Below are positions 57,491 to 64,000 of a DNA stretch of 64,000 nt, in pieces. The stretch is from Klebsiella michiganensis. Its GTDB lineage: Bacteria; Pseudomonadota; Gammaproteobacteria; Enterobacterales; Enterobacteriaceae. The notes under the pieces are model-generated. The model saw only the letters and a program-made list of their open reading frames with translations, was not told where the DNA came from and made no database searches. Position 1 is the first letter of the stretch. The number at the start of each line of letters is the position of its first letter. The stretch is taken from contig NZ_PRDB01000001.1 of the NCBI RefSeq assembly GCF_002925905.1, positions 1,412,487 to 1,476,486 of the forward strand, given 5' to 3'. A program made the position numbers and the translations under genes.

Positions 57491-58453
57491 ATGGCACTAT
57501 CATCGCGTATCACACTCATTGCCGCGCTGGCGCTGGCGGCGTTCCAGGCCCAGGCGGTCAACGTTACCGTGGCGTATCAGACCTCCGCCGAGCCGGCGAA
57601 AGTCGCCCAGGCGGACAACACCTTCGCCAAAGCGAGCGGGGCGACCGTCGACTGGCGCAAGTTTGACAGCGGCGCGAGCATCGTGCGGGCGCTGGCTTCC
57701 GGCGACGTGCAGATCGGCAACCTCGGCTCCAGCCCGCTGGCGGTCGCCGCCACCCAGCAGGTGCCGATTGAAGTCTTTCTGCTGGCCTCAAAGCTCGGTA
57801 ACTCCGAAGCGCTGGTAGTGAAGAAGAGCATCACCAAACCGCAGGACCTGATCGGCAAACGCATCGCCGTGCCATTTATCTCTACGACTCACTACAGCCT
57901 GCTGTCGGCGCTGAAGCACTGGGGGATTACACCGGGTCAGGTGCAGATCCTCAACCTGCAGCCGCCGGCGATTATTGCCGCCTGGCAGCGTGGCGACATT
58001 GATGGCGCCTACGTCTGGGCGCCGGCGGTTAACGCGCTGGAAAAAGACGGCACGGTTCTCACCGACTCGTCGCAGGTGGGCGAGTGGGGCGCGCCGACGC
58101 TGGACGTGTGGGTGGTACGCAAAGACTTTGCCGAAAAGCATCCTGACATCGTCAAAGCCTTCGCCAAAAGCGCCATTGACGCGCAGCAGCCCTATATCGC
58201 CAACCCGGATGAGTGGCTGAAGCAGCCGGAGAACATCAGCAAGCTGGCGCGCTTAAGCGGCGTACCGGAAGCCGACGTCCCGGGGCTGGTGAAAGGCAAT
58301 ACCTACCTGACCGCCGCCCAGCAGGCGCAGGAGCTGAACGGGCCGGTGAATAAAGCCATCATCGACACCGCTAAATTCCTGAAAGAGCAGGGCAAAGTGC
58401 CCGCCGCCGGTAGCGACTACAGCCAGTACGTCACCGACCGTTTTGTGAAGTAA
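57491..58453 (+). CDS. tauA: Taurine ABC transporter substrate-binding protein
   Basis: 320-aa periplasmic taurine-binding protein; signal peptide ending [69 protein letters not shown] is TauA-specific. ATG 57491 follows GGGAAGCAG; upstream in-frame codons lie in the repeat. First gene of tauABCD, normally induced by Cbl/CysB under sulfate starvation; no Cbl site was identified. Confidence 0.95.
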   Translation: MALSSRITLIAALALAAFQAQAVNVTVAYQTSAEPAKVAQADNTFAKASGATVDWRKFDSGASIVRALASGDVQIGNLGSSPLAVAATQQVPIEVFLLASKLGNSEALVVKKSITKPQDLIGKRIAVPFISTTHYSLLSALKHWGITPGQVQILNLQPPAIIAAWQRGDIDGAYVWAPAVNALEKDGTVLTDSSQVGEWGAPTLDVWVVRKDFAEKHPDIVKAFAKSAIDAQQPYIANPDEWLKQPENISKLARLSGVPEADVPGLVKGNTYLTAAQQAQELNGPVNKAIIDTAKFLKEQGKVPAAGSDYSQYVTDRFVK

Positions 58454-58464
58454 AGGAGGTCATG

Positions 58465-59232
58465 ATGCTGCAAATCTCGCATCTTTCCGCCGATTACGGC
58501 GGTAAACCGGCGCTGGCGGATATCAACCTGACGCTGGACAGCGGCGAACTGCTGGTGGTCCTGGGGCCCTCCGGCTGCGGTAAAACCACGCTGCTGAACC
58601 TGATTGCCGGATTCGTGCCTTATCAGCACGGCAGCATCACCCTTGAAGGCCAGCGGGTTGAAGGGCCGGGCGCCGATCGCGGCGTGGTGTTTCAGCACGA
58701 AGGGCTGCTGCCGTGGCGCAACGTGCAGGATAACGTCGCGCTCGGGCTGCAGCTGGCCGGGGTCGACAAAACGCAGCGCCGGGCAACCGCCGCGCAGATG
58801 CTGAAAAAAGTGGGCCTCGAAGGAGCGGAAAAGCGCTTTGTCTGGCAGCTCTCCGGCGGCCAGCGCCAGCGGGTAGGCATTGCCCGCGCGCTGGCGGCCA
58901 ACCCGCAGCTGCTGCTGCTCGACGAGCCGTTTGGCGCGCTGGATGCCTTTACCCGCGAGCAGATGCAAACCCTGTTGCTCAGCCTGTGGCATGAGACCGG
59001 TAAGAAGGTGCTGCTGATTACCCACGATATCGAAGAGGCGGTGTTTATGGCCACCGAACTGGTACTACTCTCGCCGGGGCCGGGCCGGGTGCTCGAACGG
59101 CTGCCGCTCGATTTTGGCCGCCGCTTCGTCGCCGGTGAATCCTGCCGCAGCATTAAATCGGACCCGCGGTTTATCGAACAGCGCGAATACGTCCTCAGCC
59201 GGGTATTTGAACAACGGGAGGCTTTCTCATGA
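58465..59232 (+). CDS. tauB: Taurine ABC transporter ATP-binding protein
   Basis: 255-aa ATPase: Walker [23 protein letters not shown], signature [15 protein letters not shown], Walker [20 protein letters not shown], switch His [14 protein letters not shown] 58465 (MLQISHL) is better spaced from AAAGGAGGT than the ATG three bases earlier. It overlaps tauC by 4 bp. Confidence 0.96.
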   Translation: MLQISHLSADYGGKPALADINLTLDSGELLVVLGPSGCGKTTLLNLIAGFVPYQHGSITLEGQRVEGPGADRGVVFQHEGLLPWRNVQDNVALGLQLAGVDKTQRRATAAQMLKKVGLEGAEKRFVWQLSGGQRQRVGIARALAANPQLLLLDEPFGALDAFTREQMQTLLLSLWHETGKKVLLITHDIEEAVFMATELVLLSPGPGRVLERLPLDFGRRFVAGESCRSIKSDPRFIEQREYVLSRVFEQREAFS

Positions 59233-60056
59233 GCGTGGTCATCAATGACAAACCGCGTCAGCGGGGGCTGAAGTGGCGCTGGCCGCTCTCGCGTCAGCTC
59301 AGCCTGAGCGTGGCGACCCTGGCGGTACTGCTGGCTATCTGGTGGGCCGTTGCCGCCCTGCAGCTGATTAGTCCGCTGTTTCTGCCGCCGCCGGGACAGG
59401 TATTGCAGAAACTTATCACTATTGCCGGTCCGCAGGGTTTTATGGACGCCACCCTCTGGCAGCACCTGGCGGCGAGCCTGACGCGTATCGTTATCGCGCT
59501 GCTGGCGGCGGTACTGCTCGGCGTGCCGGTGGGGATCGCCATGGGGCTGAGCCCCACGGTACGCGGGATCCTCGACCCGCTGATCGAGCTTTATCGCCCG
59601 GTGCCGCCGCTGGCCTATTTACCGCTGATGGTGATCTGGTTCGGCATCGGCGAGACCTCGAAGATCCTGCTGATCTACCTGGCGATATTCGCGCCGGTGG
59701 CGATGTCGGCGCTGGCGGGGGTTAAGAGCGCCCAGCAGGTGCGCATTCGCGCCGCGCAATCTTTAGGGGCCAGCCGGGCGCAGGTGCTGTGGCTGGTGAT
59801 CCTGCCCGGCGCGCTGCCGGAGATCCTCACCGGCCTGCGCATTGGGCTCGGCGTGGGCTGGTCGACGCTGGTGGCCGCGGAGCTGATTGCCGCCACCCGC
59901 GGGTTAGGTTTTATGGTGCAGTCCGCCGGTGAGTTCCTCGCCACCGACGTGGTGCTGGCCGGGATCGCGGTGATTGCCATCATCGCCTTTTTACTGGAAC
60001 TGGGGCTGCGCGCGCTGCAGCGTCGCCTGACGCCCTGGCATGGAGAAGTACAATGA
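59229..60056 (+). CDS. tauC: Taurine ABC transporter permease
   Basis: 275-aa inner-membrane permease with about 6 helices and EAA loop [47 protein letters not shown]. It overlaps tauB and tauD by 4 bp each, giving tight translational coupling. The normal single-domain length contrasts with the fused permease at 15819-17387. Confidence 0.96.
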   Translation: MSVVINDKPRQRGLKWRWPLSRQLSLSVATLAVLLAIWWAVAALQLISPLFLPPPGQVLQKLITIAGPQGFMDATLWQHLAASLTRIVIALLAAVLLGVPVGIAMGLSPTVRGILDPLIELYRPVPPLAYLPLMVIWFGIGETSKILLIYLAIFAPVAMSALAGVKSAQQVRIRAAQSLGASRAQVLWLVILPGALPEILTGLRIGLGVGWSTLVAAELIAATRGLGFMVQSAGEFLATDVVLAGIAVIAIIAFLLELGLRALQRRLTPWHGEVQ

Positions 60057-60904
60057 GCGAACGTTTAAGCATTACCCCTCTGGGGCCGTATATTGGCGCG
60101 CAGGTATCCGGTGTCGACATCACCCGTCCGCTGAGCGACAACCAGTTTGAGCAGCTGTATCACGCGGTGCTGCGTCACCAGGTGGTGTTCCTGCGTGAGC
60201 AAAACATCACTCCCGAGCAGCAGCGGGATCTCGCCCTGCGCTTTGGCGACCTGCATATTCATCCGGTCTATCCGCACGCGCCCGGCGTGGATGAGATTAT
60301 CGTGCTCGATACCCACGACGATAACCCGCCGGATAACGATAACTGGCACACCGATGTCACCTTTATAGAGACGCCGCCCGCCGGGGCGATCCTCGCGGCA
60401 AAAGAGCTGCCGTCAACCGGCGGCGACACCCTGTGGACCAGCGGCATTGCGGCCTATGAGGCGCTCTCCGCGCCTTTGCGCCAGCTGTTAAGCGGCCTGC
60501 GCGCGGAGCATGATTTTCGCAAATCGTTTCAGGAGTACAAATACCGCAAAAGCGAAGAGGAGCATCAGCGCTGGCTGGAGGCGGTCGCGAAAAATCCGCC
60601 GCTGCTGCATCCGGTGGTGCGCACCCATCCGGTGACCGGGAAGCAGGCGCTGTTTGTCAATGAGGGCTTTACCACCCGCATCGTCGACGTCACGGAGAAA
60701 GAGAGCGAGGCGCTGCTCGGCTTCCTGTTTGCTCACGTTACTAAACCGGACTTTCAGGTACGCTGGCGCTGGCAGCCGAACGACGTGGCGATTTGGGATA
60801 ACCGCGTCACCCAGCACTACGCCAACGCCGATTACCTGCCGCAGCGGCGCATTATGCACCGGGCGACGATTCTCGGGGATAAACCCTATTACCGGGCGGG
60901 GTAA
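60053..60904 (+). CDS. tauD: Taurine dioxygenase
   Basis: 283-aa Fe(II)/2-oxoglutarate dioxygenase that releases sulfite from taurine, giving aminoacetaldehyde. The facial triad is visible at the E. coli positions: H99 and D101 (NWHTDVTF) and H255 ([11 protein letters not shown]). R near residue 266 binds 2-oxoglutarate. End of tauABCD; REP elements follow. Confidence 0.97.
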   Translation: MSERLSITPLGPYIGAQVSGVDITRPLSDNQFEQLYHAVLRHQVVFLREQNITPEQQRDLALRFGDLHIHPVYPHAPGVDEIIVLDTHDDNPPDNDNWHTDVTFIETPPAGAILAAKELPSTGGDTLWTSGIAAYEALSAPLRQLLSGLRAEHDFRKSFQEYKYRKSEEEHQRWLEAVAKNPPLLHPVVRTHPVTGKQALFVNEGFTTRIVDVTEKESEALLGFLFAHVTKPDFQVRWRWQPNDVAIWDNRVTQHYANADYLPQRRIMHRATILGDKPYYRAG

Positions 60905-60909
60905 TGCTT

Positions 60910-61060
60910 GTAGCCCGGTCGCGCGCCGTGGAGAACATCGGAAGCGGTATTGCGCGTGGCTTCCCGGAGGCGGCGCTTAACGCGCCTGTCCGGGCTACCG
61001 GTCCGTAGAAAGCGGTAAACCCGTAGCCCGGCTAAGGCGCAATGCGCCGCAAGCCGGGAA
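60910..61060. repeat. REP/BIME cluster between tauD and the acyltransferase gene
   Basis: Several GTAGCCCGG units in both orientations (60910-60919, 60985-60999, 61022-61059), including GTAGCCCGGCTAAGGCGCAA...GCCGCAAGCCGGGAAAAGG. The region separates convergent genes and probably ends both transcripts. Confidence 0.8.
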
Positions 61061-61067
61061 AAGGCTT

Positions 61068-62786
61068 TTATGCCGATTTTTGCGCGTCCAGATGTACCCC
61101 AATATAGCGCTGATAGCGGTTCGCCTTCAGGTAGGTCAAGTCCACCAGCACCAGACCATCCACGCAGTTGTTGAAATCCGGGTCGCTGCCGAAATCGATA
61201 AACTGTACGCCGCCCGGCTCGCAAACTTCCGAGTACTGCTTATACAGCGGCGGGATCGCGCAGCCGAGGTTGCCGAGCAGGGACTTCAGCCGCGCCAGAT
61301 CGTCGTTGTAATCTTCTCCGCCAAACTGCGTCAGCACATCGGGCAGCGAGGCCGGATAAGGGCGGCGCGACTCCGCCAGCGGATGCGTCGCCGGGAACCA
61401 CAGTCGATAGAACGCGACCAGCAGATCGCGCGCCGACGGCGGCAGCCCGCCGGAAATCGACACCGGGCCGAACAGATAGCGATAGTGCGGATAGCGCGCC
61501 AGATACGCGCCGATGCCGGACCACAGGTAGTCCAGTCCGCGGCGGCCCCAGTAGCGCGGCTGGATAAAGCTGCGCCCCAGCTCAATTCCGTGCTGCAGAA
61601 TATCGTCCATGCGCGCGTCGTAATGGAACAGGCTGTAGCTATAGACGCCGTTCAGGCCGCGCTTTTCCAGCTGCATCGCGGTCGGCATAAAGCGGTAAGC
61701 GCCGACGATTTCCAGGTCTTCTTCATCCCACAGAATCAGATGCAGATAGTCGTCGTCGTAACCGTCAACGTCGCGACGTTTGCCGCTGCCTTCGCCCACC
61801 GCGCGGAAGGCGATTTCCCGCAGGCGGCCCAGTTCGCGCAGCACCGGCGCATCTTCCTGGCCGCGGCGCTGCCAGAGATAAATCACTTTGCCATCCGCCG
61901 TGCGCCCCAGCGTTTCCGCCCGTCCCAGTTCGCGCTTGAGCAGGGCGCGGTCTTCAGGTCGGGCAATAGCGCTTTCGCTTTTAAATACGCCGGGCTGCCC
62001 TTTTGCCAGCAGCTCCAGGTGGCGATAGCAGCGTTCGGTCAGCTCGCGAACAGAGCGCTGAGGATCGAACCAGCTTGACCAGGCAATCTGTTGGCCGAAA
62101 TTAACCGGCAGGCTGCCGTTGCGGCGGCGAAACATTTGCTGCATCAGCAGCAGCAGCGGCAGGCTATCGGAAATCAGCGTGCTGGCGTAAAACAGCGCGC
62201 TGTTGCGCGCGCGGATCCACGCCGGCAGCAGCGGGGCGCGATATTTCGCCGCCAGCTTAATAAATCCGGAGTGCCATTTTTTATCGCGAATACCGCGCCG
62301 GGTGAGGCGTGAAACTTCACCCGCCGGGAAGAAAATCAGCACGCCGCCGTTTTGCAGCTGCTGGTCCATCTGCTGCAGCGCCGCTTTGGCGGTTCGGCCG
62401 TTGATATTATCGACCGGAATAAACAGCGAGCTCAGCGGTTCAAGGTGGGTCAGCATGCGGTTGGTGACCACTTTGACGTCGCGACGCACGCGGGACACCG
62501 CGTAGAGCAGGGCCAGGCCGTCAAGCGTACCGGTGGGGTGGTTGGCGATAATAACCAGCGGGCCATGTTCGGGGATTTGTTCGAGATCGTGCGCCGGGAT
62601 AGCGCAGCGGATATTAAGATGTTCGAGCACCTGTTCGACCGTATCCAGTCCTTTCAGGTGATGATGACGCGCGGCAAACTGCTGAAACTCTTCCTCATGC
62701 AGGAGCTTTTTCAGCACCTTTTTCTGCCAGAGCGCTGGCTTTGCCTGAGGCCACAGGTCATCGATGACATTGTCGAGACTAAACAT
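61068..62786 (-). CDS. olsF: Bifunctional acyltransferase, OlsF-like (ornithine-lipid synthesis)
   Basis: 572 aa. The N-terminal half is a PlsC-type O-acyltransferase: HPTGTLDGLALL (HX4D, about residues 88-99), FIPVDNINGRTAKAALQQM, IFFPAGEVSRL. The C-terminal half is an OlsB-like GNAT N-acyltransferase (REIAFRAVGEGSGKRRDVDGYDDDYLHLILWDEEDLEIVGAYRFMP...ELGRSFIQPRYWGRRGLDYLWSGIGAYLARYPHYRYLFGPVSISGGLP). This domain order is that of OlsF, which acylates ornithine and then the lyso-lipid in Serratia and other gammaproteobacteria. Single gene, convergent with tauD. Assignment by domain order and resemblance; substrate unproven. Confidence 0.75.
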   Translation of the reverse strand: MFSLDNVIDDLWPQAKPALWQKKVLKKLLHEEEFQQFAARHHHLKGLDTVEQVLEHLNIRCAIPAHDLEQIPEHGPLVIIANHPTGTLDGLALLYAVSRVRRDVKVVTNRMLTHLEPLSSLFIPVDNINGRTAKAALQQMDQQLQNGGVLIFFPAGEVSRLTRRGIRDKKWHSGFIKLAAKYRAPLLPAWIRARNSALFYASTLISDSLPLLLLMQQMFRRRNGSLPVNFGQQIAWSSWFDPQRSVRELTERCYRHLELLAKGQPGVFKSESAIARPEDRALLKRELGRAETLGRTADGKVIYLWQRRGQEDAPVLRELGRLREIAFRAVGEGSGKRRDVDGYDDDYLHLILWDEEDLEIVGAYRFMPTAMQLEKRGLNGVYSYSLFHYDARMDDILQHGIELGRSFIQPRYWGRRGLDYLWSGIGAYLARYPHYRYLFGPVSISGGLPPSARDLLVAFYRLWFPATHPLAESRRPYPASLPDVLTQFGGEDYNDDLARLKSLLGNLGCAIPPLYKQYSEVCEPGGVQFIDFGSDPDFNNCVDGLVLVDLTYLKANRYQRYIGVHLDAQKSA

Positions 62787-62867
62787 AGCGGCACCTCCTC
62801 CGTCCTGCCCAGACAGTAGAAGGCGCAGATGTCGCTCAGATTACAGTTGAGTGAAGATTTGGGATAT

Positions 62868-63023
62868 TTCCCCGGGTTGCGGCTGGCGCCTTACCCGGGC
62901 TACCGGCCCACAGACGGTGGTGAACCCGTAGCCCCGGTAAGCGCAGCGCGACCGGGGGAAGCCTGGCAATGAACCCGGCAACCGGAGCAGATCGTAGCCC
63001 CGGTAAGCGTAGCGCGACCGGGG
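62868..63023. repeat. REP cluster downstream of the RAYT gene
   Basis: Three or more GTAGCCCCGGTAAGCG-type units in line (62871-62906, 62928-62960, 62994-63023). The first 39 bp (62868-62906) are identical to 63635-63673 on the other side of the transposase gene. The last unit touches the RAYT stop codon. Confidence 0.85.
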
Positions 63024-63024
63024 T

Positions 63025-63516
63025 TTACTGGCGTTCGCCGCACAAAAAATCGTGAATTTCGCCACCCCAATTATCGGGATATAACCCGCGCCGAACATCC
63101 CGGTGAAAGGTTGAAAAAGGCCAATCACAAACCTGTCGTACCCAACCGTGTTTTACAGGATTAATGTAGGTGTAATCGATATGCCGGCGGTAGTCTTCTT
63201 CATCGCGGATTGCATGTTCCCAGAAACGCGGTTGCCAGACATTTTCTTGTTTTAATGCTTTGCTAAAGCAACCTTTTATGTCCCGCCATCTGGCGGAGAA
63301 ATCGCTATCGTCTCCGGGTAATGTCCAGATGCAATGAAGATGTTCAGGAAGGATAACCCATGCATCAATGTAAAAGGGTTTTCGCCGTTTGATGGTGAGG
63401 ATGGCGTGACGTAAAGTACCGATGTGCTCGGTCAGAAGTCTGCTTTTTCGGTTTCGCAAATTAACTGTAAAAAACCAGGTTCCACCCTTCAGATAATAAC
63501 GACGGTAGGCCACCAT
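63025..63516 (-). CDS. rayT: REP-associated tyrosine transposase (RAYT, Y1-type)
   Basis: 163-aa single-strand nuclease of the TnpA_REP/IS200-like family. The HUH-type pair lies in LPEHLHCIWTLP; the catalytic Tyr is in HIDYTYINPVKHGWV; MVAYRRYYLKGGTWFFTVNL is the usual start. I use ATG 63516. It is flanked on both sides by matching REP clusters, its expected DNA target. RAYTs are single-copy domesticated enzymes thought to spread REP elements. Confidence 0.92.
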   Translation of the reverse strand: MVAYRRYYLKGGTWFFTVNLRNRKSRLLTEHIGTLRHAILTIKRRKPFYIDAWVILPEHLHCIWTLPGDDSDFSARWRDIKGCFSKALKQENVWQPRFWEHAIRDEEDYRRHIDYTYINPVKHGWVRQVCDWPFSTFHRDVRRGLYPDNWGGEIHDFLCGERQ

Positions 63517-63634
63517 GCAGCGCTCCTTTGCAAAAGATAACGTCTTAAGCGGCAGGGTAGAGTCGGGGTAACAGTCTGGCAAGAATCCAAAGATAATGGT
63601 GGAAAGAGTCTCGCAACTTTTTGCAGCAGAGGAA

Positions 63635-63712
63635 TTCCCCGGGTTGCGGCTGGCGCCTTACCCGGGCTACCGGAGCAGGTTTGTAGCCCCGGTAAGCGTA
63701 GCGCGACCGGGG
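63635..63712. repeat. REP cluster upstream of the RAYT gene
   Basis: CCCCGGGTTGCGGCTGGCGCC...CCCGGGCTACCGG and TTGTAGCCCCGGTAAGCG...GACCGGGG. Shares a 39-bp identical block with the downstream cluster. Lies between rayT and hemB. Confidence 0.85.
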
Positions 63713-63728
63713 AACGGTAATAGCCGAA

Positions 63729-64000
63729 TTAACGCAGGATTTTCTTTTCGGCGAGATCGAGGGCGAAGTAGCTGAAGATCAGATCCGCGCCGGCGCGCTT
63801 GATTGCGCCGAGGCTTTCCAGCACCACTTTCTCTTCATCGATAGCGCCGGCCTGGGCGGCGAACTTAATCATCGCGTATTCACCGCTCACCTGGTACGCG
63901 CCGAGCGGCAGGTTGGTGCGCTCGCGCAGATCGCGCAGGATATCGAGATAGGGACCGGCCGGTTTGACCATCAGGCAGTCGGCGCCCTGGGCTTCGTCCA
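63729..64000 (-). CDS. hemB: Delta-aminolevulinic acid dehydratase (porphobilinogen synthase), 3' part
   Basis: C-terminal 90 residues; the 5' part runs off the window. [74 protein letters not shown] are the HemB C-terminus, with the active-site lobe KPAGPYLD. It joins two 5-aminolevulinates to porphobilinogen in heme synthesis. hemB next to tauD is also the E. coli arrangement. Confidence 0.96.
   Translation of the reverse strand, partial: DEAQGADCLMVKPAGPYLDILRDLRERTNLPLGAYQVSGEYAMIKFAAQAGAIDEEKVVLESLGAIKRAGADLIFSYFALDLAEKKILR

Noticed and set aside
62868..63712. CRISPR array from the repeated GTAGCCCCGG units
   Set aside because: Units are palindromic REPs in mixed spacing around a RAYT gene; no regular spacers and no cas genes.

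Overview
The window is chromosomal DNA from a GC-rich enteric bacterium, most likely the Klebsiella/Raoultella group of Enterobacteriaceae. I infer this from the proB-proA-thrW order next to phoE, the tauABCD-hemB neighbourhood, the complete ecp pilus operon, and the hut and mmu genes. Genus and species cannot be fixed from the sequence alone. Most of the window is catabolic and transport operons separated by REP-type repeats. One stretch (about 3.1-8.8 kb) is clearly foreign.

Layout. 1-3083: end of a hut (histidine degradation) cluster: NCS1 permease, hutI, hutG. 3084-8730: mosaic island at the 3' end of tRNA-Thr (thrW). It holds a possible IS200/IS605-type end; a TetR-controlled oxidoreductase/monooxygenase cassette with a perfect 12+12 bp operator; and the remains of a P4-like phage satellite (psu 3' end, P2/P4-like cos, decayed integrase). 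Between cos and the integrase lies an intact AT-rich 538-codon reverse transcriptase of the defence-associated (UG/Abi/DRT) type. 8734-12632: thrW, proA, proB, phoE. 12694-21653: an NlpC/P60 lipoprotein, then an organosulfur cluster (LysR, ABC importer with a double-length permease, an arylsulfotransferase-thioredoxin fusion, AraC, TauE/SafE exporter). 21764-26220: HAD phosphatase and phnCDEE with a Pho box. 26692-33963: ecpRABCDE with a RcsAB-type box. 33976-37038: polar amino acid ABC importer whose ATPase carries a one-base frameshift.

38050-42612: livKHMGF-type importer. 42979-46531: eat-eutB-eutC, a microcompartment-free ethanolamine pathway preceded by a sigma-54-type promoter. 46788-49147: MetJ operator and mmuPM. 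49237-57024: uhpABC-like regulators in line with afuABC (sugar-phosphate import). 57491-60904: tauABCD. 61068-63516: an OlsF-like bifunctional acyltransferase and a REP-associated tyrosine transposase (RAYT) between matching REP clusters. 63729-64000: 3' end of hemB.

The most interesting locus is the reverse transcriptase in the psu-cos-int hotspot of the dead P4-type satellite, with about 300 bp of structured-looking non-coding DNA upstream that could encode a partner RNA. Second is the ASST-thioredoxin fusion in its own sulfonate-type transport cluster.
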